Part shown: one piece after another, positions 35,706 through 47,380 of the stretch
Position numbering within the stretch: position 1 is the first letter of the stretch
Layout of the letters: each line of letters begins with the position of its first letter
NCBI GenBank assembly: GCA_022453515.1
Contig: JAJNNY010000006.1
Location: forward strand, 62,001 to 126,000
Direction: 5' to 3'
Source of the DNA: Astrocystis sublimbata
Taxonomy: Eukaryota; Ascomycota; Sordariomycetes; Xylariales; Xylariaceae
Length of the DNA: 64,000 bases
Program-made: the position numbers and the translations under genes
The notes under the pieces: generated by a model
What the model was told of the DNA's origin: nothing
Database searches by the model: none
What the model saw: only the letters and a program-made list of their open reading frames with translations

Positions 35706-37145
35706 ATGGAGGCGGTCGTCGAGTCCGCCGACCTCTCGGCACTCGCCCTACAAAACGCGAAGCGAACAAAGCTACTCTTCGCCAGCATCCCATCCGCGCC
35801 CAGCAAAAGGCTCAAGCTCACACAAGATCCCACCAACACGAAAGATGCTTTGTCCGTGCGGCTGCATGCCGAATACCGCGATCTCCAGGACCTGCCGCCC
35901 GCCCTGGCCCAGAAACAAGCCAGTGCCGCGAGCGCGCGCAAGAGGGCCAAGAAGCAAGCACACAGCGACGCTGCAGCAGCAAGCCCCGACGACCAGAAGA
36001 CGCAGAAGCTCATCGAGGGCATAGCCGAGAAGACACCTGCCTCGGCATCGACCGCCCTCGTCCAGATCCGCAACCCGCCGCCCGGCTCCAGCACACCATT
36101 CGCCCCGTCACAGTCGCAGTCACAGGCCCTGAGCGCCGCCCGCGCCCAGGCCACGCACCAGATCAGACCCGACTGGCACCCGCCGTGGAAGCTGATGCGA
36201 GTCATCTCGGGCCATCTGGGCTGGGTCCGCGCGCTGGCCGTCGAGCCCAACAACCAGTGGTTCGCCAGCGGCGCCGGCGACCGCACGATAAAGATATGGG
36301 ATCTCGCCACCGGCAACCTGCGACTCACCCTGACGGGCCACATATCGACCGTGCGCGGCCTCGCCGTCTCGCCCAGACACCCGTATCTCTTCTCGTGCGG
36401 CGAGGACAAGATGGTCAAGTGCTGGGATCTCGAGACCAACAAGGTCATCCGCCACTACCACGGCCACCTGAGCGGCGTCTACACGCTGGCGCTCCACCCC
36501 ACCCTCGACGTGCTCGTCACCGGCGGTCGCGACGGCGCCGTGCGCGTGTGGGACATGCGCACGCGCAGCAACGTCCACGTCATGTCCGGCCACAAGGGCA
36601 CCATCGCCGACGTCAAGTGCCAGGAGGCCGACCCGCAGGTCATCAGCGGCTCGCTCGACTCGACCGTGCGGCTGTGGGATCTGGCGGCCGGCAAGACCAT
36701 GAGCGTGCTCACGCACCACAAGAAGGGCGTCCGCGCCCTCGCCATCCACCCCACCGAGTTCACCTTCGCCACCGGCAGCACCAACAGCATCAAGCAGTGG
36801 AAGTGTCCCGAGGGTGCCTTCATGGGCAACTGCGATGGCCACAACGCCATCATCAACTCGCTCTCCCTCAACGAGGACGTGCTCTTCTCCGGCGGCGACA
36901 ACGGGAGCATGAGCTTCTTCGACTGGAAGACCGGCCACCGCTTCCAGTCCCTCGACTCCATTGCGCAGCCCGGCTCCTTAGACGCCGAGGCGGGCATCAT
37001 GAGCTCCACGTTCGATCGCACGGGTATGCGGTTGATTGTGGGAGAGACGGATAAGACGATCAAGATCTGGAAGCAGGATGAGAACGCCACACCCGAGACA
37101 CATCCTCTCGAGTGGAAGCCCACCCTGGGCCGCGGTAGACATTAG
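35706..37145 (+). CDS. PRP46: Pre-mRNA splicing factor Prp46/PLRG1, WD40 protein
   Basis: Component of the Prp19-associated (NTC) complex in the catalytic spliceosome. Single exon, 479 residues, high GC. Residues 1-160 are low-complexity Ala/Ser/Gln with a conserved RTKLLF segment, then [20 protein letters not shown] introduces the propeller. Seven WD repeats follow, for example [45 protein letters not shown] and [15 protein letters not shown], and a last [11 protein letters not shown] blade. The C-terminal ETHPLEW is typical of the family. It converges on ORC1, with 263 bases between the stops. Confidence 0.95.
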   Translation: MEAVVESADLSALALQNAKRTKLLFASIPSAPSKRLKLTQDPTNTKDALSVRLHAEYRDLQDLPPALAQKQASAASARKRAKKQAHSDAAAASPDDQKTQKLIEGIAEKTPASASTALVQIRNPPPGSSTPFAPSQSQSQALSAARAQATHQIRPDWHPPWKLMRVISGHLGWVRALAVEPNNQWFASGAGDRTIKIWDLATGNLRLTLTGHISTVRGLAVSPRHPYLFSCGEDKMVKCWDLETNKVIRHYHGHLSGVYTLALHPTLDVLVTGGRDGAVRVWDMRTRSNVHVMSGHKGTIADVKCQEADPQVISGSLDSTVRLWDLAAGKTMSVLTHHKKGVRALAIHPTEFTFATGSTNSIKQWKCPEGAFMGNCDGHNAIINSLSLNEDVLFSGGDNGSMSFFDWKTGHRFQSLDSIAQPGSLDAEAGIMSSTFDRTGMRLIVGETDKTIKIWKQDENATPETHPLEWKPTLGRGRH

Positions 37146-37408
37146 AAGACCGGAGACTGCTGGATAGGCGTATGGTATGTCGAAGTTATCATCATGTACA
37201 AGGGACTTGGCGAGGAGAATTGAAGGCGTGTCTGAAAACCCACCAGGCGACATGTATTGAAGATCGGTATTTCCCGTACACAATTGTATATAACTCAGGA
37301 CGTAGGGGGGTTTGATCAAAAGCGCTCATAGTGTATAATGAACAGAGACAAGATTGTCACAACAGAGATTCGTTCACGTAATTATAAGTTTCATTCCTTG
37401 GTGCCTGC

Positions 37409-39760
37409 CTAGAATGCTATACCCAATGCCTTGATCTCAGGGTCGTCGCGCAGCGCAAGCTTGACTTCCTCGTCGCCTACAGCCAGTCTCATCTTACTGG
37501 GCCTTTCCACGCGATGCCCCTCAAGTATAATAATGCCAGCACCAGCCAGACCAACCGCAGCGGCCTGCACACCTGCTGTCCGGGCTATCTTGGCCCCCTT
37601 ACTTCTCCCGTCGGCCCCATTCCAGCGCCCGTCATCACTTTCGCCGCCGCGCGTCAATAGCCCGACTCGCCGGCTCGCCGCATCCAACATAAGCGCACGT
37701 TTCGTTTCTTCCAATACGTCGCCATATGTCGAGTCCGGTAGGCCCGTCCGCTCGTTTCGGACCAAGAGCGATGCTAGGGTGACTTTCGACGCAAAAGGCA
37801 GGCCTCGGAGATACTGTTGTAGCGGGCTCGTCGTCGCCTCACTAATGGCTCTTTTGACCGTGGCGATTGTGACCCTGCCCCGGGAGCTACCTTTCTTGTC
37901 TGCCTCCCCTCGGCCTCTTTTACTGGGCGTGCCGGGATCCCCTCCCGGTCCTTTCCACTCTGCCTCGGCCAGCTCGACGGCGCGTCGGCAGATGTCCAAG
38001 GCGCGCCGCGCATCACCACTCACAGCTGCCACTTTGCGACTAGCAAACTGAACGGCATCGGGCTCGACAATGTTGCCTGGGACGCCTTCGAGGCGCGACT
38101 GGATGATCTTCATGAGCTGTTCGTGATTGTATCCAGGAAACGTGATGCGCGTCAGGCCCAGGCGGCTGCTGATCTTGTTGCTGAGGGTTCGCTCGGGCAA
38201 GTCCATAGTGTTGGCCACTGCTAATACGATCAACCGCGAATGGCGCAGACCAGGCCAGTTGAAAAAGTTGTACATGACGCTCTGGGTCTTGGTCACGAGC
38301 TGGTCCAACTCGTCCATTAACACGACGCAGGGGACACGGCGCGGACTTGGGTGGTTGAACTCCCGCTCTAGGAGATCGAGCGCCTGGCTTGGGCTCACGC
38401 GCTGTCCGCGCAGGGCTTCCCAGAGGAGACAGTAAGATTGATGAGGGTCTGTGATCTTCATCCCGTTGATCTCGACGAAGACGAAGTCGTCCAATTCGTC
38501 GGCACGCACAGCATCGTCGAGCCGGGAGACGACCTCACGCACGGTGGCTGTTTTGCCTGTGCCGGGGGTGCCGGAGATGTATATGCATGCTCCTGAGCCA
38601 TCAGTAATGGCAGCTTCGAGGTGAGAATAGACAATGGAGAATTCAGTCTCTCTACATGGAAGTGTTGTAGGTACCGACGCTACGTGTAATTGAGCCCGGG
38701 CGATCTGAAATGGCGATGACTGGTTGTGACTGGGCGATACGAGGCGCGTGGCCAACGGAGTGAACTCGAGCGCCTTCTTTACTATGATTTTGCTGCGCCA
38801 AGTCAGTCACATGTTGGCGAGTAAATCAAGTGGGAGGAGACGAAGCAGATGGACACATAGAAACCTACTTTCGACTCGAGGGTGTCGTGACTCGCGATGT
38901 CTTCTGTTTTTTTCTTGGGGTTCTCGGCTTAGACTGGGCATCATGATCCGATGTCAGATATCCATCGTCATCTGTAGCCTCATCTTCGGGGACATCGTAG
39001 AGCCGCTTCTTCCGAGGCGAATACTCTGTAGCGGCATCATCGGTCGGTTTTTTTAGCCTAGGCTGTTTCCTAGTGGATTTTGTTCCATTTTGGACCAGGT
39101 CTCTCAAGTTGCTGATGTCTTCAGCACCGCCAGAGAAAACGTCCTCCCAAACAAACTCGGGAGTATATGTGACTGTCCTAGCATTGCATCCTCTGCGACA
39201 CACAAAGGTCTTGTTGTATGCGGGTGAGGAACGCGGGATCTTGCCTGACGGAAACTCTCGGGAGAATGCCTGGTAGGACAGTATGCGTGCTTTGCCATTT
39301 ATCGAAGCTAGGGAGTTTACGTCGGAAGCGGAGGTTACGTATAGTTCATTCTGAAGACGTCACCAAGGTCCAAGTGTCAGTTGTGGGATCTACTGGGCCA
39401 TTCGTAAGCGATTCGGGGGATACGCACAGGGAGAAAGTCGGTGCGCTTGCGGGGGCCTTTGCGAATCTCATTTTCGGGCGAGAACCACAGAAAGTCGGCG
39501 GCCATGTCACCGTCTTCGTCATTTTCCACAAAGTCGAGAATGATGGCGACCCAGGCCTGGTTTGCGCCATCGGTCTTGAGCAACACACTATCTCCAACAT
39601 AGCACTCAAAGTCGCCATTGCGGGCGCCGACGATTTGGTGCGATTTGCTCTCGCGTCGCGCACGGCCGGACTGGTTCGGTGCTGACTGGTATATCCATTC
39701 CCATTCTTCAGTCAGGTCGTCTTGTTGGGCGGTCCGGGATGAAACAGAACGGCGGGGCAT
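37409..39760 (-). CDS. ORC1: Origin recognition complex subunit 1
   Basis: Largest ORC subunit; ATP-binding AAA+ protein that loads MCM with Cdc6 at replication origins. Exons 39760-39428, 39350-38869 and 38792-37409 give 732 residues. A BAH domain occupies exons 1 and 2 (DSVLLKTDGANQAWVAIILD, then LSYQAFSREFPSG and TFVCRRGCNARTVTY). A basic, disordered linker (KKRLYDVPEDEATDDD) precedes the AAA+ module: Walker A GTPGTGKT at 346-353, Walker B VVLMDE at 428-433, sensor-1 VLAVANTMDLPERTL, sensor-2 GDARRALDICRRA, and a C-terminal winged-helix region. Introns have GTGCGT and GTAGGT donors. An ACGCGA word lies 223 bases upstream of the start. Confidence 0.95.
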
Positions 39761-40802
39761 GCTGCCCAGAAGTCTGGGTCTCAGCCTTCAGGGTGTTGGT
39801 AAAGGTTGTGGAGAGGTTCTTGGACACGTGCTTATTGATTGAGTGTCATGTGTAAATTGCGTCTTCGGCTTTGGTATATGCAGGTATCGATGCGCAAATG
39901 CGAGGTGGAGATAGCTTCAAGTGTTTAGCAGTGAGCACTGGAAGCGGGAGTTGCCGACCGCGTTCTTAGCGGCGCACTGAAAACGCGATATCATGTGACT
40001 TGGCTGTCTGTAGACGGGACGGGACTAGGTACAGTACCTCGGTACTTGTATACCCACATCATCGTCATGCAGCAGCCACACAGTGTTGGCAGATATCTAT
40101 ACTGTACTGCGATGCAGATGATCCAGGTCGAAGAAGCAACCTCAGGAACCTCATTGATTTGAATTTCCATAACGGAGAGGTGACTTTTACTGATGAACTT
40201 CTAGCGGGCATCAGATTGTGCACACCGCACCGGTTAAGACAACAAGAGCAACGAAACGACTGCATGCATGCATTCGTTGATTGATCGACACCCGCAACTT
40301 GCAAGAGTTGTTGCCATTTGTGGAAGTGGAAGCGGAATATGAAGCAACTTGTCTGTGGAAGGAACCGAATGGAGCCTACTAGGTACATACATGTATGTAC
40401 CTAGGTAGAAGACCCTAAGTGTTCCAAAGTTTGCTGCTCCCGTCTCGGGCAAGCACAAACACAATCAAAATCAACCCTGAGGTCACTCACTTCAGGTCAT
40501 AAGAGACCTGATACTGGCAGATGGCACCTACCTCCTATTATGCGCCTACCTGCCTAAGCCCGGGCAGGCACGCACCTGATTCTGCCAGACTTCTTTGATG
40601 ATGCAAAACACCGACACCGGATTGTCCATGGTACAACCATCAAACACACCACCCAATGCCAACTATCATTGACCGCGGCGCCTCTCACACCAACCATTCC
40701 TCATAGGTATAATTCGACCCAGGCCTTCTTATACATCCACAAGCTAGCATTTCGGCATAGCCCCAACAACAATCTACCTACCTAGGTACATAAGCAGCCA
40801 TC
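39761..40802. other. Divergent promoter region (ORC1 / unknown-function gene)
   Basis: Holds two exact TACCTAGGTA palindromes at 40398-40407 and 40779-40788, the latter 15 bases before the next start codon. No gene is supported. Confidence 0.5.
39983..39988. promoter_or_regulatory. Possible MBF-type (ACGCGA) site upstream of ORC1
   Basis: AAAACGCGAT lies in the shared upstream region of ORC1 and the gene at 40803. ACGCG is the core bound by the G1/S factor MBF in yeasts. A six-base match alone is weak; the only support is the S-phase role of the neighbour. Confidence 0.25.
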
Positions 40803-42516
40803 ATGGCGAGCAATTACAGATCCGCATCCAATGAGTCCGGCCACGCTGATATGCCCGGTCTCATGAAAGCTCCCATGGCATCGACAGCCGCAATAGATCA
40901 CAATGCCAGACTTGCCAAAGCAAACGGGAAGGTCACCAAGACCGATGGGCTTGTGCGTTCCGCCATCTCTCTCTTGGTGGTGCTCCAAGCTAACCTCTCC
41001 TATCGGGGAAAAGGCTATCTTCATTGTCTCGGGCGAGGCCGACGCAGGCGTTGTTCAAGCAGTGTATGGAGACCTCAGAGACGGAAACAAGGATGCCAAC
41101 ATCGAGGTGCGAGAGAGCGAGGCACCACATATCTGCATCAATGCCGCCACTGACGACGACGCGCTGGCATTACTACGCTCTGCACGAGAACTGGCAGACG
41201 CCTATATTTCGGGCGAACCTTCGAAGGCCAAAGCCATTTTCGTCGAGCCACCCCCGGAACGAACAACGACGGACTTTCGGGTTGAGGTCCACGTCATTGA
41301 CTCCATGAAGTGCGCTTGCGCAAAACTTGAGTACCTGCCTGGCGCACAAGATACGGCCTCTCACCCAGCTGCAATAGACTCGACTCCAAACAGATATGAA
41401 CATAAATTATCCCAAAGTCTACTTGAGACCTTACGGACGGCTGCCAACCTCCACACCTCACTAACTCTGAGGGTCCAATTCGGGCATTATCTCCTCCAAA
41501 CTTACAAAAAGGGGGAATTTACGTTGGAGCAATTTGAGACCATGGTGAAGAGGCCCCGAGCCACAGGCAGCTTAGAGACTCGGTCGGTCGACCCCAACTG
41601 TCTATCAAGTCAAGTATGACTGGACTGACAAGCTACTTTAGTTTAGGCAAGGAACCATTTGCTCGCAGTCTTAGCATTGAAGCAGCAATGCGTGCAATTC
41701 AGGCTGCAGGGAGCCCCTGCGTACCGTCAGACAACCAGATTCCGACGTCTGCCGATGTCACACCAGCCTATGCCTTTGAATGTTGGCATGAAGGCGACCG
41801 GTATGAGGTGGACCTGGATGTCATTACAGTGAAAAATGGTCTGGTTGATGGGCCTTTGAAGTTCAATATGTCGCAAGCCAAGATGATCCCCAAAGATGCG
41901 CAGGTGCCCCGTTTCAATGCGATCAGCATTGGCATTGGCAGGTGAGCGGTTCAGTACCAGCTAAAAATTTAAATTTCTCGTTCTTCGGCTGACATCACAT
42001 GCTATTTCTCATAGGAAGCTTGATTGGAAGGTGGTAGCGATGCCGGGAAATGAAGCAGTAAACGCTTCTGCGACCGTAAAACGGTACCTGGAAACGGAAG
42101 GCAAGGCCGACATGCGAGACTCTCCCAACGATTTCCGTTGCTTTCCAGCTGTTCACCTACCCGGCAATTCTGCACTAGCGAAGAAGCTAAAGCCTGTGGC
42201 ATTGAAGAGTACATACCGATTTCTTTGGAAACAGACTGGGTACGTCTTACAGTTCACGATCTATCGGCGGTGGCAAACCATTCAGCATTTGAAGGATGGA
42301 GCCCAGATGGAGACGGACTTCGACATCACAGTATACGCCGATAACTGGGATAAAGACAGCCGGGCCAAAACTGGCGAGACGGTGGGCAAACTTTGGGGCG
42401 CTGACCTGCAAAACCTGCTGCGAGACGAGGCCGGAGACGGGCTTGGTCGTGTACAGGGGCTTGTCAAGACGATTTTGGAAATTCGAGACTTCTTCGAGGG
42501 TTCCAACACAGACTAG
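40803..42516 (+). CDS. Conserved filamentous-ascomycete protein of unknown function
   Basis: Four exons: 40803-40952, 41014-41582, 41642-41941 and 42015-42516; 506 residues. Junction choices: GTGCGT donor with a GCTAAC branch; a weaker GTCGGT donor (41583) to TTTAG with a CTGAC branch, which repairs a frame change and yields GSLETRLGKEPF; and GTGAGC to CATAG. The protein starts with about 50 polar residues, then an alpha/beta region (AIFIVSGEADAGVVQ). The middle resembles the DUF7905-type domain of ascomycetes (LRVQFGHYLLQTYKKGEFTL, then ETR-LG), and a C-terminal beta-rich block has GRKLDWKVVAMPG. No signal peptide or membrane helix. The DUF assignment is from memory and tentative; function unknown. 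Confidence 0.75.
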
Positions 42517-42827
42517 TGAGTTTTTGGCAAGTTCGGAGCTCATGATTGAGGTCTTGGCATCATTGGAGCCGGGATGGGGTCCAAGAAGGCCACACAGCAG
42601 ATACAAATGCTTCCGTCCCAGGATCGACGCGGCGGAGCGTTGAGGATGAAGTATCTCCATGGGAGTCGTGGTGGTAGCAGCACATATTTCAGTGAGAACT
42701 TGAAGGACCGATGTTTGCGAGCGATGAGTGTATAGGCAGCTCCTGCTGTCTGTTGGCCTGTACACCGTCCACAACCACAAAGACGCGATGTAGTGTAGCC
42801 GGCTTATGCATACCCTTCTTAGCTTGT
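42517..42827. other. Convergent intergenic spacer
   Basis: 3' space of 311 bases between the unknown-function gene and PFD5; nothing recognised. Confidence 0.6.
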
Positions 42828-43609
42828 CTATTGGGGGCTGGCTACCATTTTCTGCCTCAGCACTAGGTAAATGACAGTCGGTTAGCCAATGCCATAGTGG
42901 AAAGAGAGAAAAATGCAACGCGCAAGATCAGAAGTACCTTGTTCAATGACGCGGACGTTATTGGTCTTGTTCTGAACGATACCCTCCAACTCCTTTACAT
43001 TGCCCCCTACCTCCGTCATCTTATTCTCGTAGAACTCGGCAGCCGACTTGATCTCCTTTGAAAATGGGTGAGCGATGTAAGTGGTGGACCAGGAGAAGCG
43101 AGATGTGGTACCTTCTCGACATAGAATCCTGTACCAACGTCGACAATGACATGCGACGCACTAGCCAGTGTCCCGCTAACATAAAGGGAGTTGGTGAGTG
43201 GTACCAGAATGGGCTTGTTCTCTATTGGGCCGTTGGCACTCGGTCAGACGGCGGGAGCTTTTCGTGACAGATTGATGGGTCGGACTGATTGCGTCGTGGT
43301 TCTGGGCTGGGAGTTTGGAATTGTACCTTGGAGGGCAGGCGATTTGCCGCCTTGGACGCAGCGAAGACAGTCGCGGAACTTGGCCTGGGCGGCTTGCAGC
43401 TGTGTGAAGGAGGACGTGAGGTGTTCGAGCTCTTGGTCGAGTTGGTTCTTCACTTGGGTGAGCTGTTGTACGCTCAGGGTATCGAGGTTGACTGCAGGTG
43501 GGGGTGAAATCACGGGTGGTCAGTTATTGAGAACAATGTGCATGTGTATAGTTGCGCACAAGGAGTAAGGTGACGAGGACATACCTGCTTCACCACCTTC
43601 GGCGGCCAT
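42828..43609 (-). CDS. GIM5: Prefoldin subunit 5 (alpha-class)
   Basis: Alpha-type subunit of the same prefoldin hexamer as the product at 20734-21363. Exons 43609-43585, 43491-43327, 43221-43112, 43055-42938 and 42862-42828 give 150 residues, normal for the family. It has an N-terminal coiled coil ([20 protein letters not shown] onwards), the central double hairpin with [15 protein letters not shown] and [11 protein letters not shown], which is diagnostic of Pfd5, and a second coiled coil ending EQVLRQKM. Introns have GTATGT/GTACNN donors, and the last has a GGCTAACC branch. Only the exon 2 region shows as a continuous frame, so this gene also needs splicing to be seen. Confidence 0.93.
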
Positions 43610-44063
43610 AATGGGCAATGACTGGAGAAGCGAAGATGGCGGCGGGATTGATATGATGTTGTTACTACCTACTACAACAGTGCAATTCTAGGTGGGACGG
43701 AGGTGGGATGGGGGGTGGCGTTTTTGGCAATACCTCCAAGTACGTACCTGTGTACAGTAGCTGATATGTATCGATACTATAAGTATAGAAGAGGTACCCG
43801 GGTAGGAAGGTACCTGCTAGTGAAGCTGTCTTGGCTGTCTTCCAAACCACCTACCCGTCGGGACTACTTTCATCTGTCGCCTGCTACTGTAGAGCAGGAG
43901 CTGAGCTAACCCTCTAGCCTGGTTTATTAATTGCTAGGTACACCAATACCTACAAGTACCTAGACTATTGAAATCCGACTAAAGTCAAATAAGCTAGGAA
44001 GTATAGATATCTATTGCCAATGCTACCCCATTATCCTAACGCAACATTTTTGCACTTGGCCTA
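43610..44063. other. Intergenic region upstream of PFD5
   Basis: Promoter of PFD5 with GGTACC-type words (43793-43815). Nothing else recognised. Confidence 0.5.
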
Positions 44064-44702
44064 CTACTCGAAATGAATTCCTCCAGGAAGGACCTTGGGG
44101 ATAAGCTGAGCAATGTCCCCCACTGCGTCATCGTCACAAGATAGAACCCATAGCCAACCTCCATAGCAGATACCCAGCGCTTGCATCTCAGCCCAGATCG
44201 TTAACATCTTCAATCCCGTGAACCCATGCGCTTCGTAGCCCAGTCCCCACCCGACGATGGAAGAGCAGCTACTCCACATCAAGCACATGCAAACAAGTCT
44301 AATGGCGCTGAGCACTTGCAATATTTGGTGCTCTGGTGAGCCAGGGGAAAGGGGGCCATGGCTTTGTGGTATTGCTGAAGCACCCGAAATTAGTCATCGG
44401 CACCGAGGATGAGGGTTGGATATAATGTTGGGCGTCAGGAGAGATCGGGTGCTCTGGACATCGCGTGAAGATAAGAAACGAAGAGCAGACAACCCCGCAG
44501 CGTACTCACATAACACTTCGGATTGCAAGTATAAAGCATGTCGATGGATAGGGTCGTGGAATTGATGAAGTCGGCTCTTGGAATTGTGCGTACGTCGGGC
44601 AAGTTCCCAGAGGGCCCAAACATACGCTTCGTAGATAATGCAAATCCATACCACGCAGACGGCGGTAATCATTGCTGGTTCCATTGTTGCCGCTGGTTTC
44701 AT
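44064..44702 (-). CDS. Possible small membrane protein, unknown
   Basis: Not recognised. A strong intron (donor GTGAGT from 44509, GACTAAT branch, TTCAG acceptor at 44375) joins exon 44702-44510 to exon 44374-44064 in frame for 167 residues. The joined product has three hydrophobic stretches (MITAVCVVWICIIYEAYVWA; LSAIRLVCMCLMWSSCSSIV; and around MLTIWAEMQALGICYGGWLW), which would make a small polytopic membrane protein. Its start lies inside an 18-bp tandem repeat encoding KPAATM-like hexapeptides, and an in-frame TAG with a CTAG acceptor-like site just upstream allows an earlier exon. It could be a gene fragment. The splice quality is the main support. Confidence 0.4.
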
Positions 44703-44748
44703 TGTTGCCGCTGGTTTTGATGTTCCCGCTGGTTTCGACGTTCCCGCT
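44666..44748 (-). repeat. 18-bp tandem repeat
   Basis: Four to five copies of a unit close to AAACCAGCGGCAACAATG, degenerating outward. In the frame of the possible membrane protein each unit encodes K-P-A-A/G-T-S/M. Confidence 0.8.
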
Positions 44749-47380
44749 AGGCCCTACTCACTGGTACTTGGCCAAATATATCATGAAGAGATCCTAGTGC
44801 TGTTGGCGATCCTTATCTGTCCCCAGGCGATGTTTGAGAATAGTACTTTGAAGAAAAGTTTCTGTCCAGTCTGCAATGGCAATGATGAAAGATTAAAAAC
44901 CCGCTGGGGGGCTGGACATATCTCCTAGTACATAACTTAGTACTGTAGCGAGGAGGGGGTTCATGTATGCCCAGGTGTCCTCTCAAACTTTATTCATTTG
45001 CAAATTTCAGCCAGGGAAAGGGAAAGGGGAAAAGGGAAGCTTCAACTCCTCAAATGATAGATCGGATGGGAAGGCTCAACTTGTCACGAAGGCCTCATTC
45101 TAGTATATTGACTGGACGGGCAGCCCTGCGCAACAGATGATCACTCTCTCCCTCTCCGCATATACTCCCTTGCGCACTTGCTTGGTCATTTTGAGTGGCT
45201 CGATGAGGGAAGGCTTGTAGAGCGTATGTTTGCAGTGGTTGAGAGCATGGTCCCTGAATCCATGGGAAGCTGTTTCCGACTTGGACGAGCGACGACACCG
45301 TGACAGAGAGAGCGGGTTTGACCACGCTGACTAGCAATCTGGATCTCGGTGTTCCATTGCTTCCTTTTGAGGCTTCCAAGTTCAAGGTCATCTGCCTTCC
45401 AAAAACCTTGGGGCCCAGATTTTGCATGCTGAAGCCAAGCGAGAGCATTGCGGGGGTACTTGCTGGCCGCCCGATTATCCGGAAAATCAAGACAATGTCG
45501 AATTGCAACTTCTCTATCATTTAAACTGATGCGACTGTCCAGGTCGCTCTCTCGGAGTCTCTCCATTCGTAGGTAGCTCAAACTGACAAGATGTGCGCAT
45601 AGTCAGCAGACGATTCACACAGTAGGTGACAAAAAATTGAGTAATTGTTCTTGCCCAGAGAGTGGGATGATAATAGATCTAAGGTTGAGGCCAAGGTGAG
45701 TGATTTCCATCGGGAGTTGTTCTTCAATATCCTTGTACAACCAATGGACTGACTGGTCAATGCGACAGAAAAACATCCATGGACGTTGTCGATATCCTTC
45801 AGGTCCAACTGTGGCAACTGAGTAAGCCCATGGGAACGGCCATCGCAGTCGGCAGGTTAGGTCAAGTCGGTAGTAGTTACCAATCACCATCCTTGTGGCC
45901 TGCTCTTCCCCAGATTTAAGATCGCCATCTCATCGCCATCTCAGGCGATAGCCCAACAGAGCTTAGTGTAACTGGCGAGCTGGTACGCCAGGGGTAGTCA
46001 CAGATTGCAGGCAAGGATGGTACCTACTATGTAGGTAAGGTGGGGCCGAGCCGCATGTGAATTCAGTCCGTGCCAAGTCCGGGCCAGTTCGGCCGGCTTG
46101 GTCAGGTACCTATCGGATACCAACTGGATTATGACAGACGACATAGGCCAGTTTAATTATGAGTTGATCTCTGCTCATATCATATGGCTGATTCGTAGAA
46201 GATAACAGGACTGTTTTGCTTGGTTAAGTACCTACCTAGGTAGGTAGGTACCTATGTAGGTATCAACGCTAAACATGTACTATACGTAGGTATCTAGGTA
46301 CTTAGCCTGATCGTAGTTGCACACGACACCTTACAGATCAGGCATGGTACGAAAGCTTAACTCTGCTTAGTGGAGCCGGGGTGATATTTTTAGACCAGCG
46401 GACGAAGAACCGCATGACAACTTGTCGCTGTCCATGTGCGTCTCGTATAAGTAATTTGTTCTTTTCGCTGCGCAAAACTGACCACGCCGAATGTTCCCTG
46501 ATTACCTACCTCGTCACTCGCCTGCCTACCCTAAAGCGATCGAGCGATGTTCAATAGGCCTTTGTACCAGACCCTACAGTCATCGAATTTAACTGTGCCG
46601 CTCATTTTGTGCCTAGTTGTTACTGTATCTGTCTGCTTGGCACCGAGATTTGAATTCCCATTCAGCCGGTAAGCTCTGCGAGTAATCAACAGTCTCTGAT
46701 CTGGTGCTTAATTCATATCGGCCGATGATAGCTCGCCCTGCCGGATGGTTTACACAAAGCTGGAAACTGGAGGAGGTTAAGGTAAGAAAATGGAACTTAA
46801 TAATAACAATAGGTCTCAGTGTCGCCATTTACTTTGGCAAACAGCATTGACTACTTACCTAGCAACGTACAAGGTAAGGTAGTTCGTTATCTAGCTACAT
46901 ATCTAGGTATCCAGCATATCTGCAAATCTTGCAAGCCACCGAAGATATATATAAACATGCTACCCCACAAATGATGCGACTCTCAGCCCATGGCAGTGGC
47001 AGGCCACGATCAGCTACGCATATGGGCCCCCATCTGGATATGCGAACACAGGGGTCGGCAATTTCCACTGTTCTGACTTGTAAGCGTCTCGAGCGTTGTG
47101 TAACGAGATGCTGACATGAATGCACCTGGGTCGACTTGTCGATGGACAAGGATTCGCATTACATAGCTGCTTGGATGTAAGCAAATAAGCCATCATCACA
47201 TCTATGTAGGTATATGTATATATATAATGGCAATGCCTGGCCATCGATCCCTCCCCGATTGGAGCCAACCCTCGTCATCCAGTTGCAGTTCCTACCTCTT
47301 TCTGTCACTCATTTGAGAACATTTTGCTTGTATAACTTTAAAGTTTTTAATACAACGAGCCGTCGAACTCGTTTTTCATA
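44749..47380. other. Gene-poor region
   Basis: Apart from a weak candidate at 45186-45890, nothing coding is supported. The region is AT-rich with dense palindromic words at 46018-46040 and 46225-46310, including TACCTAGGTA at 46233-46242. Confidence 0.45.
45186..45890 (-). CDS. Weak candidate gene or relic, unknown
   Basis: Two adjacent open frames (45890-45631 and 45582-45186) can be joined in frame by a 48-bp intron with a weak GTCACC donor, a GCTGACT branch and a TGTCAG acceptor, giving 218 residues. The first part has ordinary-looking soluble protein composition (RWPFPWAYSVATVGPEGYR), the second a charged helix (LRMERLRESDLDSR). No family is recognised, and the last 60 residues look random. 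It may be a decayed gene or chance. Confidence 0.2.

Noticed and set aside
35399..37054. 551-codon plus-strand frame overlapping PRP46
   Set aside because: It is the Arg/His/Pro-rich out-of-frame shadow of the high-GC WD40 gene, which fully explains the region.
41616..42516. Separate gene starting at 41616
   Set aside because: A GTCGGT-TTTAG intron joins it in frame to the upstream exons, and the join gives family-like sequence, so one gene is preferred.
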